Assembly: GCA_934373235.1 (NCBI GenBank)
Contig: CAKROW010000052.1
Location: 1-19,588, forward strand
DNA: 19,588 bases
Direction: 5' to 3'
From: an uncultured Blautia sp.
Lineage (GTDB): Bacteria > Bacillota > Clostridia > Lachnospirales > Lachnospiraceae
Shown: positions 13,966 to 19,588 of the stretch, in pieces
Numbering within the stretch: the stretch's first letter is position 1
Layout: the number at the start of each line of letters is the position of its first letter
Notes under the pieces: generated by a model
Told to the model about the DNA's origin: nothing
Seen by the model: the letters and a program-made list of their open reading frames with translations, nothing else
Databases searched by the model: none
Position numbers and translations under genes: made by a program

Positions 13966-15612
13966 TTATTCTACAGGCTTGCTCTCATCTGCAACATATT
14001 CAAAGAAGTCGAAGTCTGCACATTTTTTGTGGAGAACACGGTCTGCACAGGTGATTCCCACCATGGTTCCTGTGAACTCTCCGTACTTGCAGTACTCATC
14101 AGAAAATCTTGTGGTATCAAAGATACGCCCGATCTTTTCGTAAATTTCTCCATCGTAGCTCCACTCAAACCAGGATTTTCTTCCCTCAATACAGAGTCTC
14201 AGATAGATTGGTTTATCTTCTACCGGAATTCTGGTGTTCAGGAACTCCGTTTTTTCTCCGTTTTCCAGATGGATAATAGACAAAGCACTCTGTCCCAGAG
14301 TTTCACTGTAATATTTTCGGAGATTGATGTAATTCATGTTGTCGTAATACAGGATTAAACCTGCGCTGTGCTGATGTACTTCCGGTGTGAATTCCATCTT
14401 TGTAGTGATTCGTGCATATACGCTTGTAAGCTTTCTGGCCAGGATGCTTACTTTGTTAAGAGATGTTCTGGATTCCTGTCCACGAAGACGCACATAGCCT
14501 TTTCTTGCTTTCACATCTGCAAAACGCTGAGGCATGATCCTTGGAGAATAATAGAAGTTTCCAAGTTCATCTCCGTCAAAATCATCAAAATCCGGAATTT
14601 TTTCCACCAGATATTCCGGAAGGGATGTTTCCGGCACCTCGATCTTCGCCAGATTGCTTCCATCCGCCATGCGGAGCCAGTTATCTTCTGTCCACATCAT
14701 TTTCTGGATGGCTGTTTCTCTTCCAAGTGTACAGCGAAGTTCCGGTACAAACGGTCTGGAGCAGAGATGGACCAGATAAACTTCTCCTGTCGGAAGTTCC
14801 ACATAACTTCCATGACCGGATTTCTGAAGTACAGAGTCCGGATTATAGTACTTTGGTTTCAGATGATCCGGATCCTGCCGCTCGTAGGATTCTCCCGGAA
14901 CACTGGTAACAATAGGATTCTTCGGATCTTTTTCATATGGTCCCCAGACATTTTTGGAACGTCCCATGGTGACACAGTGGTTGTATCCCGTGCCACCCTC
15001 TGCACACATGATGTAATAATATTCACCTCGTTTTGTAAGGTGTGGAGCCTCGATGCAGCCTCTGTCTGTGCCTCCTCTCCAGATCCTCTTCGGATAACCG
15101 ATGATCTCTTTTTTCTCAGGGGAATACTCTACCATGCAGATAGCACCTGGCTTCTCATAACCTTCTCTTGTCTCCCACTCCAGTGATACCACATATTTTT
15201 TACCGTTAGTATCATGGAAAAGGGACGCATCAAAGCCGGAGGAATGAAGGTAAACCGGCTCACTCCACGATCCGCGGATATCTTTTGCACAGATCAGGAA
15301 ATTGTCCACATCAAAATATCTGGCGTTCATGGAATTCATCACTCCATAGACAACGTAGAACATATCCTCTTCCTCGCAGTAGGTCAGGCAGGGAGCCCAG
15401 ATTCCTTTTGCACTTGGAAGTTTTTTGAGATCTACTTTTTCATCGTCTGTGATTACGTGTGTGTACAGCTCCCAGTTTTTCAGATCCCTGGAATGGTAAA
15501 CCGGGATTCCCGGGAACCATTCAAAAGTAGAAACTGCCATATAGTAATCGTCACCTTTTCTGCAGATGCAGGGGTCCGGATTGAAGCCCGGAAGTATTGG
15601 ATTTACGATCAT
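13966..15612 (-). CDS. Glycoside hydrolase family 43, beta-xylosidase type
   Basis: An exo-acting enzyme most like GH43 subfamily 11 xylan 1,4-beta-xylosidases, which cleave xylose from short xylo-oligosaccharides; alpha-arabinofuranosidase side activity is common in such enzymes. It has 548 aa from the ATG at 15612, which has AGGAGGAG upstream. The five-bladed propeller domain (about 1-310) starts NPILPGFNPDP with the general base D13. The pKa-modulating Asp is D128 in GFDASLF. The general acid is E188 in GCIEAPHL. The C-terminal GH43_C2 beta-sandwich covers about 340-548 and is complete. There is no signal peptide, so it acts on imported oligosaccharides in the cytosol. The start lies one base after the GH5 stop, and the SD sits inside the GH5 end. 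The substrate call is by family resemblance. Confidence 0.9.
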   Translation of the reverse strand: MIVNPILPGFNPDPCICRKGDDYYMAVSTFEWFPGIPVYHSRDLKNWELYTHVITDDEKVDLKKLPSAKGIWAPCLTYCEEEDMFYVVYGVMNSMNARYFDVDNFLICAKDIRGSWSEPVYLHSSGFDASLFHDTNGKKYVVSLEWETREGYEKPGAICMVEYSPEKKEIIGYPKRIWRGGTDRGCIEAPHLTKRGEYYYIMCAEGGTGYNHCVTMGRSKNVWGPYEKDPKNPIVTSVPGESYERQDPDHLKPKYYNPDSVLQKSGHGSYVELPTGEVYLVHLCSRPFVPELRCTLGRETAIQKMMWTEDNWLRMADGSNLAKIEVPETSLPEYLVEKIPDFDDFDGDELGNFYYSPRIMPQRFADVKARKGYVRLRGQESRTSLNKVSILARKLTSVYARITTKMEFTPEVHQHSAGLILYYDNMNYINLRKYYSETLGQSALSIIHLENGEKTEFLNTRIPVEDKPIYLRLCIEGRKSWFEWSYDGEIYEKIGRIFDTTRFSDEYCKYGEFTGTMVGITCADRVLHKKCADFDFFEYVADESKPVE

Positions 15613-15613
15613 T

Positions 15614-16792
15614 TTATTCTCCTCCTTTATCAGCCGGAAACCAGCCAAAATCATAACATCTTCCCAGATCCCAGCTATCCCATCCGATCCAGCCCGGAGT
15701 GTTTACTGTATCCGTGAGAAGCTTATAGCTCCAGTAAAAATATCCGCTGCCTTTTTCCCAGAGTTCCAGCTGTGCTTTTGCCAGCGTCTCATATATCTCT
15801 TTTTTCTCTTCCTGTGAAAGACTTTCCTGCCGGCTTCCTTCCACACCATTAAGAACGCTCTGACCGCCTTTTGTATCGCAGCCACAGGCAAGGGAATTAA
15901 ACAGACACCACTCGCCGCAGATTACCGGGAAATATTTTTCCATCTCTGTTATCTGTGGCTGCAGTTCTTCTTTGATATATTTTAAGTATCCTTCAACCGT
16001 CTGGCTGCAGCCTCTTGCCTCTGCAACCATGAGATACTGATGGGTATCCAGGATCACATTAGAGTACTTTTCTTCCTGCATAAAATCCTTCCACGCCATC
16101 AGTTCAAAACCGTCGTGGATCACAACATACTTCTCTTTTGGCATATAAGCACTGATGCGGTCATATGCATCCAGATAAAACTGTCTCAGAAAATCCATTG
16201 TGATGGGTGCGGACCCTTTTGCCAATTCCGGATCTGCCGGTGCATAACGATTCTGCACATCCATGGTCTCCCACATGTTTTCCGTGATCGGCTCATTTAA
16301 AGGCTGGATCCCAAACAGGCCTTTTCTGTTTCCGTATCTTTTTGCAAGACGTTCCAGAACACTTAAGGCAAATTCCACTTCATCCGGATTCTGAGCCCAT
16401 TTGCACACGCCGCTGATACCGCCGTTGTCAAAACCATTCTGGCTTAACGGCACTGTATGAAGATCAATAAGAATGGTAAGTCCATATTTTTCTGCCCAGT
16501 TAAAGGCTTTATCCAGTTCCTCGATACAGCCGATAAACGGTTTTCTGTCACCGAAGATAAAGTATGGCACCGGGATCCTGACGGACTCCATCCCCATCCT
16601 CTTTATTGTTACAAAATCACGCTCTGTAATGTATTCCGAACGATGGATCCTTATCCTTGCCTCATATACCTCCGGGGAAAGCTGTGTAGGAAGATAATAT
16701 TCATCCTCTGCCGTGGTTCCCTCAAATAATGCCGGGCTCATCCATTTTTCCAGTACCAGCCAGTTTCCAAGATTAACGCCTTTTATGTTCAC
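15614..16792 (-). CDS. Glycoside hydrolase family 5, exo-1,3-beta-glucanase-like
   Basis: A cytosolic beta-glycosidase of 392 aa. It starts at a GTG (16790-16792) with AGGAGA 9 bases upstream. The N-terminus KGVNLGNWLVLEKWMSPALF is close to the opening of fungal Exg1-type exo-1,3-beta-glucanases. The acid/base Glu is E167 in IQPLNEP, and the nucleophile is E294 in ICGEWCLF. DLHTVPLSQNGFDNGG (110-125) lines the sugar pocket, and WIGWDSWDLG near the end is a family trait. There is no signal peptide, so it probably trims imported beta-glucosides or beta-glucan oligosaccharides. Being in one operon with a GH43 suggests a mixed substrate or a diglycoside rather than pure glucan; this is inference. 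The exact subfamily is uncertain. Confidence 0.87.
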   Translation of the reverse strand: MNIKGVNLGNWLVLEKWMSPALFEGTTAEDEYYLPTQLSPEVYEARIRIHRSEYITERDFVTIKRMGMESVRIPVPYFIFGDRKPFIGCIEELDKAFNWAEKYGLTILIDLHTVPLSQNGFDNGGISGVCKWAQNPDEVEFALSVLERLAKRYGNRKGLFGIQPLNEPITENMWETMDVQNRYAPADPELAKGSAPITMDFLRQFYLDAYDRISAYMPKEKYVVIHDGFELMAWKDFMQEEKYSNVILDTHQYLMVAEARGCSQTVEGYLKYIKEELQPQITEMEKYFPVICGEWCLFNSLACGCDTKGGQSVLNGVEGSRQESLSQEEKKEIYETLAKAQLELWEKGSGYFYWSYKLLTDTVNTPGWIGWDSWDLGRCYDFGWFPADKGGE

Positions 16793-16810
16793 TCTCTTTG
16801 ATCTCCTTTC

Positions 16811-16882
16811 CTGTCAAACGATTAATCTGCGTACTGCGGCCGGATTTGACAGCAGTTTCTATTGTTCCTGCCATATCCGGCC
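16811..16882. repeat. Nested inverted repeats between the transporter remnant and the GH5 gene
   Basis: CTGTCAAA (16811-16818) is inverted as TTTGACAG (16845-16852), and GGCCGGAT (16838-16845) is inverted as ATCCGGCC (16875-16882). Another CTGTCAA occurs at about 16887-16893. The pairs are mutually exclusive in RNA. The place, between two genes of one operon, suits an mRNA-processing or partial-termination element. There is no U-run. Confidence 0.4.
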
Positions 16883-16928
16883 TTATCCTGTCAAGCAGAT
16901 AAAAGGCATCTGCATTCAGTTACTCTTT

Positions 16929-17724
16929 TTATTTCCGGGCACGTGCCTTTAAATCTGCGATAATTCCATCAAATTCTTTATCCAGGTGATAGAATTTCAT
17001 GATCACAAGACCGCATACATAAACAATGATCGGGATCCATACGAAGCATACTTTGATGGATGTCAGTGCAGATTCCGTCTGTACTGCCGCTGTTCCCACA
17101 TATCCGCCGATCTCAAGGATCAGACCAAGAAGTGCGGAACCGATTCCGTTACCGATCTTGTATCCGAAGCTGCAGGCACTGTTTACAAGTCCCTCTGTAC
17201 GGTAGCCTGTTTTCCACTCACCATAATCAATGGTATCAGAAACCATAGCCCACATGGTAGCACCGCCGCAGGCATTACCGATACGGATCCTGTGTCATCA
17301 GCGCGTTCAATGCGGAATATGGCACGTTGATGGCTGTATAGATCACTGTGGAAACAAGGTTGTATGTAATGAACACATATACAAGCTTCGGTGTGGAAGC
17401 CCAGGATGCAGGAACAGAAAACAGAAGAATTCCGGACACTGCAAAGGGGATACACATACGTAAGATCCAGGGTCTTGCTTTACCATATTTCGATTTCGTC
17501 CTGTCTACGATCACACCCATTATGATATCACTGACACCGTCAAAGATCCTGGAGATCATCATAATGGTTCCAACTGCCATTGCGCTTACGTTTGCATAGT
17601 CTGTGTAGTAAAACAGAAGAAATGCAGACATCGCTGTATAGATAATGTTACAGCCAAAATCACCACATCCGTAAGAAAAACGCTCAAAAATTTTTCCAAA
17701 GGTCAATTTACTCTTTTGATTCAT
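16929..17724 (-). pseudogene. GPH-family sugar:cation symporter (MelB-like), broken by an internal deletion
   Basis: The family has 12 helices and about 450-460 residues. An N-terminal piece of 149 residues (from the ATG at 17724, with GGGAGAGG upstream) contains KIFERFSYGCGDFGCN, FLLFYYTDY and the loop DGVSDIIMGVIVDRTKSKYG. It ends DPYR and a TAA at 17275-17277. The next readable part begins in another frame with IGNACGGATMWAM, continues DTIDYGEWKTGYRTEGL and runs to a normal end at 16929. About 190 middle residues are missing. The join lies near 17276-17292, where the retained bases CGTATCGG fit both flanks, as expected for a deletion at short homology. No functional carrier can be made. 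It was the first gene of the glycan operon, and its SD and both ends are preserved, so the loss looks recent. Confidence 0.85.
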
Positions 17725-17759
17725 ATTTTTTTACCTCTCCCTGTTTTTTCTTTCGCTTT

Positions 17760-17773
17760 TCCATGGCCATGGA
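17760..17773. promoter_or_regulatory. 14-base palindrome in the leader of the glycan operon
   Basis: TCCATGGCCATGGA is a perfect palindrome located between the probable -10 box of the transporter gene and its start codon. In DNA it could be an operator for a repressor; in RNA it would be a short hairpin. No family-specific consensus was recognised. Confidence 0.35.
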
Positions 17774-17788
17774 GCTTTGTTTTATGCT

Positions 17789-17817
17789 ATTATACTATCA
17801 TAATGATTCTGTATGGA
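17789..17817 (-). promoter_or_regulatory. Promoter of the glycan-use operon
   Basis: On the minus strand a perfect TATAAT (17789-17794) is preceded at 17 bases by TCCATA (17812-17817), a poor -35. This pattern fits a promoter that needs the divergent AraC-type activator. The region between it and the AraC start is AT-rich, and no clear direct repeats for the activator were identified. Confidence 0.45.
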
Positions 17818-17873
17818 TTAGGTCATAAAATCGCTAATATATAGGTCGATATTCTCTTTTCAAAGGAGGTTAT

Positions 17874-18722
17874 ATGGATAAAAAAGAAATTTCCTATGAG
17901 ATCATAGATTATTCCGGTGTCACGAATGTTAAATTTTATACGTCAACGGATAATGGAAGCTACATTCCTTCCCACTGGCACCGAGCTGTTGAGATCCTTT
18001 ACATGCAGGAGGGAGAACTGGATGTTACAGTGGAAGCTTCCAGCTTCACCATTTATCCCGGTGACTGCATTCTGGTTAATGCCAATGTGATCCATTCCAC
18101 CAAATGCGTAGTCCCCAACAAGGCTATCGTTCTTCAGATCCCATTGGATTTTATAGAAAAATATATCCCGGATGTTCAGCAGTTCATGTTCATCTGGGAT
18201 TATCAAACGAAAGATCCGGTTAAAAAGACAAAGATAGAAATGTTAAAAACCACACTGGAGCAGCTACAGATCATAGATGATATCCGACCTGATGGCTTTA
18301 TCCTGCGATTTAACAGCCTGATCTTTGAACTTTTGTTCCAGCTATATCACAATTTCAGTGTCAAAGTTTTTCAAAGTGATCTAAGTCAGCAGAAAAAAGA
18401 CCTGGACAGGCTGAATCTTGTGCTGAATTATATTTCTGAGAATTACAAACGGCCCATTTCCCTTGATGAGATCGCAGGTGTGGCTTATCTCCAGACCGGA
18501 TATTTCTGCCGATTTTTTAAGAAAAAAATGGGGATTACGTTTCTGGAATATCAGAATGAATACAGACTTTCTTTTATCTACAAGGATCTGATCAATACGA
18601 AAGACCCTGTGCATGTGATCCTGGAACGACATGGTTTCACCAATTATAAGCTGTTTCGCCGGATGTTCCAAGAGCACTTCGGGTGCACACCTACGAAGGT
18701 GCGGGAAAATATGAAGAAATAA
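17874..18722 (+). CDS. AraC-family transcriptional regulator with N-terminal cupin
   Basis: A one-component sugar-responsive regulator, 282 aa. The start ATG has AAAGGAGGT upstream. The N-terminal cupin (about residues 20-110) includes the metal/ligand-type stretch SHWHRAVEILYMQEGEL and YPGDCILVNANVIHS. The C-terminal double helix-turn-helix covers about 185-280: NYISENYKRPISLDEIAG with GYFCRFFKKKMGITFLEYQN, then ILERHGFTNYKLFRRMFQEH with GCTPTKVREN. It diverges from the transporter/GH5/GH43 operon, so activation of that operon in response to an imported sugar is the likely role. All parts are intact, although its target transporter is not. A second decayed AraC end follows it. Confidence 0.92.
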   Translation: MDKKEISYEIIDYSGVTNVKFYTSTDNGSYIPSHWHRAVEILYMQEGELDVTVEASSFTIYPGDCILVNANVIHSTKCVVPNKAIVLQIPLDFIEKYIPDVQQFMFIWDYQTKDPVKKTKIEMLKTTLEQLQIIDDIRPDGFILRFNSLIFELLFQLYHNFSVKVFQSDLSQQKKDLDRLNLVLNYISENYKRPISLDEIAGVAYLQTGYFCRFFKKKMGITFLEYQNEYRLSFIYKDLINTKDPVHVILERHGFTNYKLFRRMFQEHFGCTPTKVRENMKK

Positions 18723-18799
18723 GTTTTCTCTTAGATATCAGATATCCAGTGCTGCGTGATAGCCCCAGTATACTGCATTGGTGATGGTGGAAACCTGTT
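18723..18799 (-). other. Short possible protein C-terminus remnant
   Basis: Read on the minus strand, about 17 codons before a TGA near 18736 give STITNAVYWGYHAALDI, a fluent sequence with the feel of a real C-terminus. It starts at the AraC remnant and has no upstream continuation, so it may be the scar of another lost gene. I do not recognise the family, and chance is possible. Confidence 0.2.
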
Positions 18800-18895
18800 A
18801 TGGAAGAGATCGGTTATTCCAACATTACACATTTCTACAAAATATTTGAGAAAAAATTTCATATGACGCCTGCGGAGTACAGGAATACTTTATAA
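18800..18895 (+). pseudogene. Decayed AraC-family C-terminus
   Basis: The frame from 18800 encodes EEIGYSNITHFYKIFEKKF and MTPAEYRNTL followed by a stop, which is the second helix-turn-helix end of an AraC regulator. Just upstream, ACCTGTTAT in the neighbouring frame would read CY, the usual residues before E-V-G-Y, so one base has been gained or lost. The rest of the gene is missing. It is not a duplicate of the intact regulator's end (FTNYKLFRRMFQEHF), so it came from a different AraC gene. Confidence 0.7.
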
Positions 18896-18930
18896 GCCCT
18901 GTATGTCTACACATATATGTGAGAAAAGAA

Positions 18931-19043
18931 AAAGCCTTATGATATTACTGTAAATGATAGGTATGATATGTCCCAAAATCTGACTTTTTAGATTGCCAGT
19001 TTTTGAGTAACTATACTATTTACAGCAAATATAATAAGGCTTT
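18931..19043. terminator. Long imperfect inverted repeat, probable bidirectional terminator or miniature element
   Basis: AAAGCCTTATGATATTACTG and TAAAT (18931-18955) are mirrored by ATTTACAGCAAATATAATAAGGCTTT in 19018-19043 with only a few mismatches. The two arms enclose about 62 bases that contain a smaller AATCT/AGATT hairpin. Read from the cytidylate-kinase side (minus), the closing arm is followed by TTTTTCTTTT. Read on the plus strand it is followed by CTATGTTTTT. It starts 8 bases after the kinase-like stop codon, so termination is likely. The large loop would also suit a small mobile inverted-repeat element. Confidence 0.6.
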
Positions 19044-19051
19044 CTATGTTT

Positions 19052-19588
19052 TTACAGTTTCATAGCTCCACGGATGCAGCTCTCAATATACTCCTCACTC
19101 AGATCTGTATTCAGGCTGAGATCAAAATTTCCTGCTGCGCCCCACATACGGTGTGTGTAATAACGGTAGTTGTCTGCGCGGAGTTTTTCATTTTTCTGGA
19201 CAACAGCTCTTGCTTCTTTCTCGGAAATGTTCTGTCTCTGTGCTACTCTTTTGATCCTGCTCTCAAGAGGTGCAGAGAAGAATACTTTCAGGCAGTTTGC
19301 GGAATTTCTGAGAACATAATCTGCACAGCGTCCTACGATGACACAGTTGCCTTTTTCCGCAAGATCACGTACGACCTGACATTCTGCTTCAAAAATCTTA
19401 TCCTTCGGTGCTTCGTCCTGCATATCTGTGTTCAGATACATCTGATTAACCAGATCGTAGAGAAGGCTGTTTGTCATGATCTCCTCGTTTTTCTTAATGA
19501 ATTCCGGTGTGTAGCCTGTGGTTCCTGCTGTCATCTGGATGATCTCTGCATCATAGAAATCGTAACCCAGTTTTTCTGCAAGTGCCTT
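19052..19588 (-). CDS. Cytidylate-kinase-like family protein, partial (N-terminus outside)
   Basis: About 179 residues to a normal stop are visible; the frame is open to the right edge, so the start and the P-loop lie outside. The readable part begins KALAEKLGYDFYDAEIIQ, matching the stretch after the P-loop in Cytidylate_kin2 proteins. It continues with GNCVIVGRCADYVLR, FFSAPLESRIKRVAQR and EKEARAVVQKNEKLRADNYR, all typical of the family. These proteins resemble CMP kinases but are widespread in Clostridia without a settled function. It ends at the long inverted repeat and seems to be an independent gene. Confidence 0.88.
   Translation of the reverse strand, partial: KALAEKLGYDFYDAEIIQMTAGTTGYTPEFIKKNEEIMTNSLLYDLVNQMYLNTDMQDEAPKDKIFEAECQVVRDLAEKGNCVIVGRCADYVLRNSANCLKVFFSAPLESRIKRVAQRQNISEKEARAVVQKNEKLRADNYRYYTHRMWGAAGNFDLSLNTDLSEEYIESCIRGAMKL

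Noticed and set aside
14368..15186. Long plus-strand open frame opposite the GH43 gene
   Set aside because: It is an antisense shadow of a well-supported hydrolase with catalytic residues in place; no SD and no family pattern.

Overview
The window looks like chromosomal DNA from a Gram-positive, low-to-mid GC Firmicute, most likely a gut Lachnospiraceae of the Blautia/Ruminococcus/Dorea type. This rests on strong AGGAGG ribosome binding sites, TTG and GTG starts, LiaS/DesK-type signalling, a GPH-type sugar transporter, cytoplasmic GH43 and GH5 enzymes and a two-domain cytidylate-kinase-like gene. The genus is an impression only.

Left block (1-6400, minus strand, AT-rich): a tightly packed set read right to left. 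It starts with a DJ-1/PfpI-like protein whose nucleophile position is Gly, then an overlapping CsoR/CstR-family repressor with a Cys-Tyr-Cys pattern. After a 150 bp gap come a MATE exporter, a class I SAM methyltransferase, two NikB/DppB- and NikC/DppC-like ABC permeases and a peptide/nickel-type solute-binding protein that runs off the left edge. A G/C-tract palindrome typical of CsoR/RcnR operators lies upstream, inside a consensus promoter that points the other way. I read this as a metal- or thiol-responsive uptake/export/modification unit of unknown substrate.

Middle (about 6480-7550): a relic of an IS110-family element. Its transposase appears to have lost two internal segments while keeping an open frame, but the 230 bp non-coding region upstream, where IS110 bridge RNAs are encoded, is still present. 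Right of it base composition becomes visibly richer in GC.

Right block: a Gfo/Idh/MocA oxidoreductase (+); a convergent three-gene ABC-2 exporter (-); and a divergent histidine kinase/response regulator pair (+). Three ATGACA/TGTCAT half-sites lie between the divergent promoters of the last two. Next is a glycan-use cluster (-): GPH sugar transporter, GH5 exo-1,3-glucanase-like enzyme and GH43 beta-xylosidase-like enzyme, with a divergent AraC regulator (+). The transporter is broken by an internal out-of-frame deletion, so the two intact hydrolases lack their dedicated importer here. A decayed AraC fragment, a long inverted repeat that can act as a bidirectional terminator, and the 3' part of a cytidylate-kinase-like gene close the window.

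No rRNA, tRNA or CRISPR array was seen.
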